Source of the DNA: Posidonia oceanica
Taxonomy: Eukaryota > Streptophyta > Magnoliopsida > Alismatales > Posidoniaceae
DNA: 64,000 nt
Reading direction: 5' to 3'
Assembly: GCA_037176725.1 (NCBI GenBank)
Contig: JAZBRS010000013.1
Location: 8,001,001 to 8,065,000 of the forward strand
A program made the translations under genes and the position numbers. The notes beneath the pieces are model-generated. The model searched no databases and was not told the DNA's origin. It worked only from the letters and a program-made list of their open reading frames with translations. Positions 23,301 to 33,337 of this stretch are shown here, in pieces. Within the stretch, counting starts at the first letter, position 1; each line of letters opens with the position of its first letter.

Positions 23301-24623
23301 AGTCCGCGCGCTTTGGGACCAGATCGAGGTTGAAGGAGTACTGTTCCAAGAACGCCTGGCTTAGGTCGTTCCAAGTCTTAATCGTAGCCATGTCAAGCGA
23401 GGTAAACCACTTGAGGGCCGGACCAGACAAACTCTTTTGGAATAGGCGGATCAGCAACCTCTCGTCCGCCTGGAGTTGGGCGAGATCACCACAGTACGCC
23501 TTCAGATGGGCTATGGGGCAGCCCCTACCATCATACTTCTCAAAGTCCGGTATTTTGAACTTTGGGGGGAGTACCGCCTCTGGGAAACAGCAGAGGTCTC
23601 GGAAGTGGTAGGTCTGGTGGTCCGTGCCCTGCACTAGACGTAGTGCCTTCTCCAAAACATCCATCCTGTTGTTGATGGGGTCTGGAATAGCTGCTACAGG
23701 TGATGGGGCAGCGGGGGCAGGGACCACGTATGCCGATTGGGTCGCACCGAGGTGCTCCTCCGGATCCACCATCACGTCGCCTGGTGACGCAAGGTGATGG
23801 CCGGCATACCCGTGCTGTGGTGGAGTGCAAGGAGGGATGCATGTGGAATTCTGAGCCTGATGCAAAGGGGGAGGATAGATGGTATGCTGTGTGGTGGGTG
23901 CAGGATGATGGAGCATCAGCGGCCGTACCGGGGCGGTGCCGAGGGACGGGCCTGCGAGATACTGTGCTCCCACCAGTCCGAACGACTGGCCACCAGGTGG
24001 CGGAGGTGCATGCTGTGTGTGATGTGGTGCAGATGCAAGAGGCGAAATACGTGCCCCCATCGTCGGAACCGTGAGCAGTTGGGACGATGGTCTAGGCGGA
24101 AGTGCAGAGTGCAATGCAAGATGTGCGAGAGCAGGCCGCACAGGAACCTCAGGAACAACAGGAGGGGAAGGAGGGCGGACTGATAGAGCTATACCCTGCA
24201 GCCGCTGGATAGCGTCCATCAGTTGCTGGTACTGCTCTTCAGGTGTCTCGTCAGTGGGAACACTGAATTGCAGTGCCGGCGAGGAACCAGAACCGAGAGA
24301 TCCGGACTGTCCGGGAGACTGGATTCCTAGGGCAAGAGTCCCCGCAGCAGAAGGGGGTCAAAAGTGACAAAACCCTGAGAAGGTGGGGTCAGTGGTGCCT
24401 CCAGAACACGTGAAGTGGCCATCAAGATGGACTCGGCGACCGGATCAGGAGGAGCGAGCGTCTGCCACTGTCCCACAGCAAACTGGGGTGCTCCAGATGG
24501 CAGAGGGGAAAAGCCTGGCGTCACAGAGGGCACGGAGGGGTTAGAAACGGGAGCCGGAGGGGCCGGAGCGGGAACCACCTCCGAGGCAATGGTGAGGGGG
24601 GTCTCGACGGTGCGCTGGGCCAT
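20389..24623 (-). pseudogene. gag-pro: A1 gag-protease polyprotein (apparent frameshift near the N-terminus)
   Basis: The long frame 24,219-20,389 (1,276 codons) begins inside gag. By comparison with element B, gag starts earlier at MAQR (about 24,623), and that start is in a different frame until roughly 24,330-24,345, so one frameshift is present. Domains: retrotransposon gag (about 220-345: AHLKAYCGDL ... LFQKSLSGPALKWF), knuckle CDFHRSVGHSTDSC (about 532), and aspartic protease with catalytic Asp in LVDNGSGLNVCPL (about 903) and the flap/ILG-like NFLLGRPWL. A G-patch-like GYVKGTPLGRHGQG follows. It ends in TAG at 20,389-20,391, and the same frame continues eight codons later into pol. Gag-pro and pol are therefore separated by a single in-frame stop. 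Ogre elements are known to splice an intron between pro and pol. Confidence 0.9.
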
Positions 24624-24644
24624 TGCTGACCGAGAGCGAGTCAA

Positions 24645-25938
24645 AATGGGGCTGCGACGAGGGAAAAGGGGACAGGCTCTACGAGGAGCTATGCTCGCAA
24701 AGACGAGTAGCTCAGAAAAGGATGGTCGAGCGCAGGTGTCTCAGCAGAGATGTCAGCAAGGGGAGGAACCCGAGCTCCGGCTAAGGAGATCGCTTACTGA
24801 ACTCTGTTAAAGACACAACAGAAAACTAGGGTTAGAAAAAAAAGAGATGCAAAATGCACTAAGTTATGGCATGGATGACATGTATGCTTTCTATTATGCT
24901 CGCCTCACCTAACTAGTGTTTCCTAGCAAGGTTGTCTACTCCGGGTATCCCTGGGTGTACGGGTCACCGACTCGAGTCAGAAAAGTAGGCTCCCTGTCTA
25001 ACTCCCGGCCCAAAGCTCAGGTAATGACAGGGTGGTGCGTTGGTGGCCTTTACCCCGCCAAAGCGTGGGTGGTACCCTCCACTAACACCGACACGACCCC
25101 GGACAAGGGGGGACAGACCAACTGACTCACACCATGCCAAAGCATCGGGGTGAGAAGCCGGAACCGTCCTTCGCAGACTAGTAGGTGGACTCAGAGGAGA
25201 AGAATGCATGCCCTATATGATGCTTATGCAAATGATTAAAGTCTTTTATCTTGCACATTTTATTAACCAAAAGGGAGTGAAGGATTGTTCAGAGTCTCTA
25301 GTTGCTCCTAGAAGTTCTTTTTACTTGCATTTTTTAGTTAACCATGGGGAGAACAGACAAGTTTCTACTATCCTAAGCATGGCAAGTGCGAAAGGGAAGA
25401 AAATCAGTCAAGCAGGGCAAGCAAACAATCATACAACACAACAAAAGGCATGTGCATGGCATGTGCGAGTGTTTGTGAGCATAATGGTGAAGGAAGACAT
25501 TCATCGAGTCAAAAAGCATGTATGCAGAGTATGTGCATGCGTAGTGACATAGCAGGTGTGTAAAAGGAAGCATTCATCATTCAAAAAGCATGCATTATTG
25601 CCAAACAAGTATGTAGTCATGCATTATGCGGGAAATAAAGCAATAAAAAAGCAAGTATGACAAGGAAAGTAAAGACAGGTAAGCTGTAAGGGAAACAAGA
25701 GCAGAGGGAAGGAAAAAAGGCAAGCAAACAAGCAAGTTAGACAAAGCAGAGCAAGGCACAGCAAAACTGAGGCGAAAGCAGCCGAAAGGGGGTGCAAAAC
25801 CTAAGCGAAGTAACCACGAGGCGACCTGCTAGGAGTTTGCACAGGAAAACGAGCAAAACAGACAAAGGAAACACAAAGGCAAACAAAGAAAGCAAATCCC
25901 AAGCGAGCGAAAGCGAAAGCGAAAGCCGGAGTCTAGAA
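24645..25938 (-). other. A1 5' untranslated leader with a block shared with element B
   Basis: A noncoding leader of 1.3 kb between primer site and gag. Its part 24,875-25,140 aligns through most of its length with 45,015-45,290 of element B, including the identical 20-mer GGGGTCGTGTCGGTGTTAGT (25,100-25,081 minus; 45,060-45,079 plus). The rest (25,200-25,900) is AT/purine-rich with many GCATG words. Leaders of LTR elements carry packaging and dimerisation signals, so this block is the best candidate for them. The small open frame across it is not preserved in B. Confidence 0.7.
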
Positions 25939-25956
25939 TCCCCAGCGGAGTCGCCA
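25939..25956 (-). other. Primer-binding site, tRNA-Arg type (A1)
   Basis: The minus strand reads TGGCGACTCCGCTGGGGA, one base after the LTR end. The same 18-mer serves element B at 44,445. It is the primer site described for Ogre/Tat elements as complementary to tRNA-Arg; that tRNA assignment is from memory of the family. Confidence 0.88.
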
Positions 25957-25957
25957 C

Positions 25958-28900
25958 TGTAGCGATCCCGGTGTTCGGATCGTCCATGCACGTTGCCAAA
26001 GCTCGCGTGCACCGATCGGAATCAGGCTCACTATTAGCGGCTATGTCCGAGAAGGAAGACCTAACTCGAAAACATTTAAAAAAGGGAAAAAAGGGAAAGA
26101 AAAGAAGAAGACAAGACAAAATCGGAGTCGCCACCAAGTCTATTAAATCGGGAGACAAGGAAAACCGGGGAAATGCGTGAATAAATCACGCAAAACCAAG
26201 CAAAAGATGCAATGCAGGGCAATGCAAAAGAAATGAGATGCAAATGAATGCAAATGAAGTGACTCGTGCCTAGGACAAGGGCAATATGGTCATTGCGGGC
26301 CAAGAGAGGGTAAGGACTCCTGTTACGTGCGGGGAAGGTGTTAGGCACCCCCGACACGCCCGAGAATCGGTCTTTCTAGGCTTACGCTCGCATATGCGGG
26401 GAAATGCAGACTTTAGATGCCTAAGTGCCAATGAATGCCTGTCTAAATGCTCAAAGGTGTGTTCTAAGTGGGGGAATGCAATGCAGGAAAGTAAACGTGC
26501 AGTCTAAGCGCTCAGCAACGCTGCCTGTGTTCCAAACCGGGCGAAACCTGGCTCGTGAGAACTCCGGACAGTAAGCATCATCGCCCTATATGCAAATGCA
26601 GGCGAGAAAAAGCGAAACAGCGAGAAAACCATGCGATGCGATCGACATGCAAGGGAAAACGGCGCAAACATGCAAAAGAAGGCGAGAAACAAGAAAGGCG
26701 CGCGGAACGGAGCAAAAGAACAGAACCGGCAAGCAAAACAGGCGGGAAAGCAAGACTGCACGCAAAACGAGGCGAAACAACTAAAGGGCACGCAAAACGA
26801 TGCAAAACAAAGAAGCAGCACGCAAAACGGAGCGGGAAAACAAGACTGCACGCAAAACGAGGCGAAAAAACTAAAGGGCACGCAAAACGGTGCAAGACAA
26901 AGAAGCGGCACGCAAAACGGAGCGAGAAAACTAAAGGGCACGCAAAACGGTGCAAGACAAAGAGGCGGCACGCAAAACGGTGCGAGAAAACAAGACTGCA
27001 CGCAAAACGAGGCGAGAAAACTAAAGGGCACGCAAAACGGTGCAAGACAAAGAAGCGGCACGCAAAACGGAGCGAGAAAACTAGACTACACGCAAAACGA
27101 GGCGAGAAAACTAAAGGGCACGCAAAACGATGCAAGACAAAGAGGCGGCACGCAAAACGGTGTGAGAAAACAAGACTGCACGCAAAGCGAGGCGAGAAAA
27201 CTAAAGGGCACGCAAAATGGTGCAAGAAAACTAGAGGGCTCGCAAAACGATGCAAATGGCATGCAAACGAATGCAGTGCAGGGGTTCAGGAGGACATACC
27301 TGGAAATCCGGGAGTCTGATCGGAGATCTGCTTGGTCCATGCTGAAGAGTGCTTCGCTGCGGTCGCCTGGGCGGCTTACTTGAGAAAATCCAACGGTCGG
27401 ATTGGAAGATATCGCAGCTTCGGAGCAGAAGGGCCAGAACAGGGGAGAAGAACAGATCTAAGTGTTCAGGAGGTCCTAGGGGTGTGCCGAAGGTCCTCCC
27501 GAGTGAAGGGGAGTTAAAGGTGCTTAGTGTGTGCAAAGGGGAGCTTAAATGCAAGATTAAATGGATGCAGAATGCATGCAAAGCAAGAAAGGACAAAGAA
27601 GAGCAACTTGGAAAGAACAGGGGTTCAAAAACATTTTTGAAGAAAGAAAGGGGCTAAAATGCAAATTTTCCAGAAAACGGGGGTTCTGGGGAGTCCGGGA
27701 ATGCAAGTGGAGGGCCTACATGCAATTTTTGCAAGCATAGGAGTTAAAATGCAACTTAGGGGCAAAACAGTCTTTTTATATGATTTTAAAGCGATGCAAG
27801 GACCTATGTGTGATTTTTAAATCATGCAGGGGTCAAATATGCAATTTTATATGCAAAATATGTTCTGAAATCACTAACCATGGACTGAAATGCAATTCTT
27901 GGAAAAACAGGGGTAAAGATGCAATGCTATAAGCTAAAATGCATGCAAAATGGGTTACTGTCCATTTAAAATGGACCTAAGTGCAAATATGCAAAGCCAG
28001 AAGGTAAAAATGCAATGCAGTATGCAAAATGAGAAAATAAAACCTAGGTTACTACAGTTCAGAGGGTTGGACAGTAAATATGAGAAAACAGAGGGGCCCA
28101 GAATGCAATTTTATATGGTAAAATACATGCAATTAAATAGACTGATTTAAAACAGGACCTAAGTACAATAATGGAAAGCAGAGGGACTAAAGCATAAAAT
28201 TTTATAACTAAAACACACAGTAAATGGACTGAAAAGCAAATACTGAAAAACATAAATAAAAACAGCAATTTGACATGGTATTTAATTAAAGACTAAGCGA
28301 AATAAATGAACAGAGGACTAAAACGCAAAAATATAAGAACTTAAGGCATAAATGCAATATTTACACCTAAAACTATGCTAAAGAGAAAAATAAATGAACA
28401 GTGGTTGGTCGACGGCGACGAGCACTGTAGCAGAACGCCGGCAGTGCTCGTGACCGCCGACAGGGGAGGTTGGGGAGGCGCGGACCGGCGGAGCTTGGTG
28501 CTGGCGTTCGTGCGGAGCTCTGGGCAGCGTCGGAGCGGCGTTCCAGTGGCTGGAGCGCCCGGGAGGCAAGGGACCGGCGCCGGAGAAGAAAGGAAGACCG
28601 GCGAGTTGCAGGAGCGTCTGGAATGCTCGGATCTGGCCTCCGACCGGCGGGAAAGCAACAGGGGGAGGAGAGAGAGCTAGGGGAAGGAGGATTTACCTGT
28701 GGCTGTGTCCGGAGCATCCTCCCGACCTCGGCAGTGCCGGAAACGGCCGGCGGACGTTGTTTGGTCGCTGCGGACGTCCTCGGTGGCTCGCGACGGCTGG
28801 AGCTGCCTCAGAGCATCCTTCTGGTGCTTCCCAGATGGTCAGGCGGAGCTTCTGTGGCTCGAGCGGGAGAATGCAGTTGGTGGGTCGACTGTGAGCTGCC

Positions 28901-31346
28901 GGAGGTGGGTGGGGCGGCGTGTTGCTCTCAAGATCGAGCGGGGGATTCCGGGAGGTAGCTGGAGGTTCGGTGATGGTGTTTGGAAGGTCGGGTTAGGTCT
29001 GTGGAGGCTGTGAGTGAAGTTTGCCGGTGGAGTGAAGTCTGGGCAGAACTGGAACAAAGTGTTTGTAGTGGGGCGTTTCGTCTGTGGTTGGGGAGAAGGC
29101 TGAAGGTTGGGTGGCTCTGGAAGGTGGAGTCTTGGAGAGTGTCTGGGCAAAGTTTGGGAGGATGTGGTGGACTGGAGTGCGGGGAATTCCAGAAGGGATG
29201 AGAGTTGGGTTCGGTCTGGATTTCAGGTGGATTCCGGCGAAATGCTGGTTGGTTTCTCTGTAGGAAGGAAGGGAGGAGTTGCAGATGGCTTGGGTGAGAT
29301 TGGGGAGTGAATTCTGGGTTGTTCTGGAGGAGATTCGGGCTCTGGCTTGCTGTCGATCGAAGAGGCGGAAGGTTTGAAACTCTCGGTGGATTTCTGGGGA
29401 AGAATCGCTCTCTCACTCACTGGGATTGCTCTGGAATGCTCCTCCTCTCTTCCGGGATCAACTCTGGTCTTTTCTCCTCTCTATTCCCTCTCGTTTTTAG
29501 GCCTGAATCCCCCTCCTTTCTGCCATCGATTCTGATGACTTCTCTCCCTGATTTTGCAGGTCTGCGGCAATTGAATGCCGAGGAGGGGTGATGGCAGGAG
29601 CACGGACGAAGTGCGGCGCGTGCCCGTCCGGCTCGAGCAGAAGGTGGCAGGTCGGGCAGAATGGCAGGCCAGCGACTACTGTAGCTGCTGGCAGGAGGAG
29701 GGAAGGAGGAAGACGGAGGTCGACTGTAGCTGTGGGCCGAGGTTTGAAAAAAGAAAGAAAAAAAAAAGGCAACGGGCTGATGAGCCCAGTAAGGAAGAAA
29801 AGAAAAGATAAAAAGAAGAAAGAGAGAAAGATGGAAAGAAGGAGGGAAATAAAATAGGAAAAAAAAAAATAAGATAAAAATAAACAAAAATATTAGATGA
29901 ATTGGGTTGTAGGTTAGGTGTTTAATTGGATTTTTTAATGACTGTTTTTAGGTTAATTAGTGTGTTTTAGGCTTGATTAGGGTTTTAGGGTTTTATTTTA
30001 TTTTTAATTTGTTTTCCACTTGATTAGGTGTTGGTTAAGTCTTTTTAAATTGTTTTTAAAATTGTGTTTTCTTGTTAAGTATTTTAGGATGTTAATTAGG
30101 ATTTTTAGGATTTATTTTTATATTAATTAGAGTGGGTTTTGGGCTTTTTAGTTCTAGTCTTTTATGTTTTTCTTCCTTAAGTCTTTTGAACTATGTTTTT
30201 GATTTTTATTTGTTAATTCTTCTTGATGTTTTTTAGTTGGTTTTTTTTTCTGGTTTGATTAAGTGTTTTAAGTCTTTTAACTGTATTTTCTTTTTCCTTT
30301 TTTAATTAAGTTCTTATGCTGTTTCTTTCTTATGTTTATTAGGTTAAGTCTTTTACCTCCTTTAATTACTTGTTTTATTGTTTGATTTTTAATTCTTCTC
30401 TTTAGGGTTTGTTTTTTAATTCTTTTAGTGGGATTTTTATTCGGTAGGTTCTGACTTTATTTCAGTTTTTTACTTGATTTTACAGTATTTTCTTTTAGTT
30501 TGTTTTGCATTTTTTAGTTTGCATGCTTGGTTTTCTTTTTAGCTTGATTTAGTTAAGTTTGAGTTTTTAATCATTTGTTTAATGTTTTTTAGTTGCTTTG
30601 CTTGGAATTCTGATTTGTTTCTTTTATGTTGTGGGGTTTTACAGATTTTTAAGGATTTTTATGGGTTTTTGCAAAAGAGAGAAGGAGGGAAAGGAAAAGA
30701 AGAAGAAAAGGAAAAAAAAGGGGAAAGAGATAGGTTTGAGAGAAAAGATTTTTAAAATTCAGGGAAAATGCTAAAAATAAAATAAAAATAGGAATAAGAT
30801 AGAGAAGGGATGGGAGTACAAAGGGGGCCCACAGTCAAGCCAGAGAAAGGGCAAGAAGGGGATGAAAAGGGAGACGATAATCAGGAGAGAGAGAGGAGAG
30901 AGAAAACGATAATCCCGGAGAGAGAAAACGATAATTCGAGCAAAAGGGGGTCTTAGAGGTCCCGGAAAGGGGTGAAAATTGGCGGGTGTGGGGTCTAGGA
31001 TTTCTAGTTTTGGTCTCGGAGTTTTGGTTTGGTTTTGAGGAAGTTTTACAGGGGTTTTGAGGTGTAGAAAAAAGGTATTTTTGCCTAAGTTTCCTAGGGT
31101 TTTTGGGAGGGGTCTGGTTTGAGATTTTGCAGGCTTTTTGGTGGGTTTGCTAAGTCATCAGGGGTGAGTTTTCCTATGGATTTTGGTTGGTTTTCAGGTT
31201 CGGGAAAGGGGGGTAATCCTAGGTCAGGTTTGGGCTTGTTTTGAGGGGAAATAAGGAGAGGAAAGTGTGGGTTTGGGTCTAGATTCGGGTCCAGCAGCCA
31301 CCGGAAGGTTCCAAACAATCCAGCCTGTCAAAATGGGGTGTCAACA
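25958..31346 (-). repeat. A1, 5' LTR (5.4 kb)
   Basis: Begins TGTAGCGATCC and ends GGGGTGTCAACA. It matches 5,278-10,702 throughout, with about 0.5% substitutions where compared (3 in the first 600 bp, 4 in 680 bp around 27,660-28,340). One 30-bp repeat unit is missing, plus small indels in A-rich runs. In element orientation this copy should carry the active promoter, in U3 near 31,346. No TATA box can be chosen with confidence. Confidence 0.95.
26720..27250. repeat. 30-bp tandem repeat in the A1 LTR (right copy)
   Basis: The same 30-bp period as 6,040-6,600, with one unit fewer. It keeps a 254-codon Lys/Arg-rich frame open on the plus strand, against 186 codons in the other LTR. That length difference between otherwise near-identical LTRs argues against a conserved protein. 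Confidence 0.9.
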
Positions 31347-31351
31347 GATCC
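31347..31351. repeat. Target-site duplication GATCC, right copy (A1)
   Basis: Follows ...GGGGTGTCAACA at 31,346 and matches 5,273-5,277. It shows that A1 is one complete insertion. Confidence 0.95.
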
Positions 31352-31937
31352 TATTCCAGATTTCGATTTTCCGATATAAATCGGTTTTCCGATTTGACTC
31401 AACGATCATATTTAAATGATTTTTTTACTGTAGTCTTTATCCTGGAAAACGATATGCCGGTGGAAATCGGTTTTCCGTTTTGACTCAATGGTCATATTTA
31501 AATGAATTTTCTACTGTAGCCTTTATCCCAGAAAATGGTATACCGGTGAAAATCGGTTTTCCGTTTCTGACCTAACTTCTAAATCTTGAGTTTTTCTAAG
31601 TGTATTCCTCATGTTTTGGTATGGGTATTTCCTAATTGTTTTTGGGATGTTCTGGGAGATCTTTTACATCCTTTCTTAGAGTACAATAATGAAGAAAAAA
31701 TGCATATAAATTATTACAACATGAATACTATTGTCTTGATTTTTCTTCTTGTCTTTATGTAGTTTCTGATGTAGAATTCTCTTCTGTATTCTATATTTTA
31801 CTTGATATTCTTCAAAGGTTGACTTTCCTCAGATAATCTACCTATCTTAAAATCAACTGAAGAATATATTCTCAAGTAATATCATTAGTTCTATTTGTTA
31901 TCATCCAAATTAAATATATTATAGATATTTTTCAACA
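31352..31937 (-). repeat. copia 1, 5' LTR, part interrupted by A1 (right piece)
   Basis: Resumes with TATTCCAGATTTCGATTTTC, matching 1,494 onward in the intact LTR, and ends CAACA at 31,937. Together with 4,508-5,277 it reconstitutes one LTR of about 1,355 bp. It also carries the 86-bp tandem duplication and the CGGTnnnCCG words. Confidence 0.92.
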
Positions 31938-31942
31938 GTCAA
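31938..31942. repeat. Target-site duplication GTCAA, right copy (copia 1)
   Basis: GTCAA follows the last LTR base (CAACA) at 31,937 and matches 718-722. Its reverse complement contributes the in-frame TGA found at the hAT junction. Confidence 0.93.
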
Positions 31943-32570
31943 TTGTTATCTACATTTTGTGTTGTGATACACAAGTAAGACTTTTCTGTGAAGAGGATGT
32001 CCACTTGTTCATGGTGAGACTAATCTTGCAAGATAATGAGATAAAAAAATTAAAGTGCTTTTTTTTTTCTCATCCTTGGACGAAGAGAATAAGTCCAATC
32101 TCGAAGCCACTCATACTCCACAATATTAAATGGATATTTGTGGACAATAATAGCATGTATGAGCTTTTGTTGACTAATTTCATCATCAAATTGATAAGCA
32201 GCAAGAATACAAATACCATCATCATTTTTAACACTAGTAGTAATCAATTGTCGACGCAAATTTGCATGTATCTTCTTTGGACAAATCTTAGTATGATTAC
32301 TCAAATGTGTTGTACCACTTGAATTGTGCTCATTAGATTTTTTATTGCAATAATTGCATTTGGCAACATGTTCTTCTACTTCAATCGCTTTCCCATCAAC
32401 ATTTTTCTTGACTTTACTTACGATTTTTTTATGGTGTTCCCAAACAAAAAATGTCAACTTCTTTTTCTTGGTAGACTCTAGACTTCTAGAAGGGGACTTG
32501 AAGTATCTTGCAATGCTATATCAAGGTTATTGGTAGATTGTTGACCTAAAGGATTTATGTCCATGATGCC
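31943..32570 (-). pseudogene. hAT transposase, N-terminal fragment with BED zinc finger
   Basis: A minus-strand frame of about 135 codons (32,457-32,050) carries a BED zinc finger: VWEHHKKI, then AKCNYCNKK, then GTTHLSNHTKICP (the Cys-Cys-His-Cys/His pattern). It is followed by FDDEISQQKLIHAIIVHKYPF and EWLRDWTYSLRP, the conserved region after the finger in plant hAT transposases (RICESLEEPER/DAYSLEEPER type). An ATG at about 32,564 opens a short reading beginning MDINPLGQQ, which appears to connect to the finger only through a frameshift near 32,490. Between 32,050 and 31,943 a degraded stretch still contains KSYLCITTQNVDNN, so part of the region before the first catalytic Asp is deleted. 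It is a pseudogene. Confidence 0.75.
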
Positions 32571-33337
32571 TAAAAACAAAACAAAAAATTTATCTAAAAA
32601 CAAGGTTGTTCAAAAAGGTTATTGATTGATGATTAAGAGTCTACTGGAATTGAAACTCACATCATCAACAACCAGACTAATGAATTAAAACAACAAAGCA
32701 AGGAATACAAAGAAAAACAATCTACAGTGCCAAGCAAGAGAATCAAGCCATCTAGATATACACCAAAAAGATCCGATTTTTCCCCAACCCATCAATAGAA
32801 AACACAAAATTAAACTAAAGGAAAAAGAACCCACAAAAAGAATCAAACCTTTGTGAAGATGTTCGGGCGGAGGTAGGAGGCACAGGTGGAGGCAAGAAGG
32901 GGAGGCAGGAGATGCAACAGCAAGGTGGAGGCAAAGGCGAAGGTAGGAGGGGAGGTAGATGCAGAAGAGGGCAGGGAGGCATAGGCGCAAGGTGGAGGCG
33001 AAGGCAGAAGAGGGTAGGGAGGTGCAAGCGCAAGGTGGAGGGAGAGGTGGAAGAGTGTAGGGAGCAGGAAGTTGGAAGAGGGCAGGAGAGCAGGAGTGCA
33101 GGGAGCTGGAAGAGGGCGAAGGCGGAAGAGCGTAAGGAGTAGGAAGCTGGAAAAGAGTGAATCGGCGAATGATTTAAAAGTTAAAACCTAATACATCTAG
33201 ATATACTCAAATATACATTTAAAAGTTAAAAGCTAAGTATCTAAGTTAACTCAATAATTCATATACATAAATAACATACACTTAGGTATTTAAAATAAAA
33301 AAGTATTATTATTTACATTAAAACATTCAAATATATG
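32571..33337 (-). other. hAT upstream region with purine-rich minisatellite
   Basis: This noncoding stretch lies between the hAT N-terminus and the solo LTR. From about 32,860 to 33,160 the plus strand is a degenerate GA-rich repeat built from GGAGGC, GAAGGC and AGAGGGnAGGGAGG words. It opens spurious frames on both strands (Arg/Gly-rich forward, Leu/Pro-rich reverse). From 33,170 to 33,337 it turns AT-rich. It is best read as the 5' untranslated and subterminal part of the hAT element. I see no separate gene. Confidence 0.5.
33333..33337. repeat. Target-site duplication ATATG (solo LTR, left)
   Basis: Matches ATATG at 35,900-35,904, directly outside the TGTGACCAT...GTCTACA ends of the solo LTR. 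Confidence 0.88.

Larger units (their letters stand above)
5278..31346 (-). mobile_element. Complete 26-kb Tat/Ogre-type Ty3/gypsy retrotransposon (A1)
   Basis: A complete element with GATCC target duplications, LTRs of about 5.4 kb and 15.3 kb of internal sequence. Element order (minus strand): LTR, primer site, leader, gag-protease, TAG, spacer, RT, RNase H, second RNase H, integrase, extra plant-mobile-domain-like ORF, tandem-repeat 3' UTR, LTR. Dual RNase H, the Cys-His-His-Cys gag knuckle, the protease core DNGSGLNVCP, the tRNA-Arg-type primer and the very large size place it in the Tat/Ogre lineage. The LTR copies are nearly identical (7 substitutions in about 1,280 compared bases), so it is young. 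The pol stop at 17,830 and a gag frameshift make this copy non-autonomous as read. Confidence 0.95.
723..31937 (-). mobile_element. Ty1/copia retrotransposon, SIRE/Maximus-like, pol-less (copia 1)
   Basis: In minus-strand order it has a 5' LTR (31,937-31,352 joined to 5,277-4,508), an initiator tRNA-Met primer site, a gag pseudogene, a noncoding stretch, a purine-rich tract and a 3' LTR (2,080-723). LTRs are about 1,355 bp and the element is flanked by GTCAA. Without the nested A1 element it is about 5.1 kb. It lacks protease, integrase, RT and RNase H altogether, so it is a non-autonomous or internally deleted derivative. The two LTRs differ visibly more often than those of A1, so this insertion is clearly older, as the nesting requires. 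Confidence 0.9.

Noticed and set aside
20568..23611. Plus-strand frames (up to 214 codons) opposite gag-protease
   Set aside because: They are shadows of the long minus-strand polyprotein in GC-rich, Pro/Ala-rich sequence.
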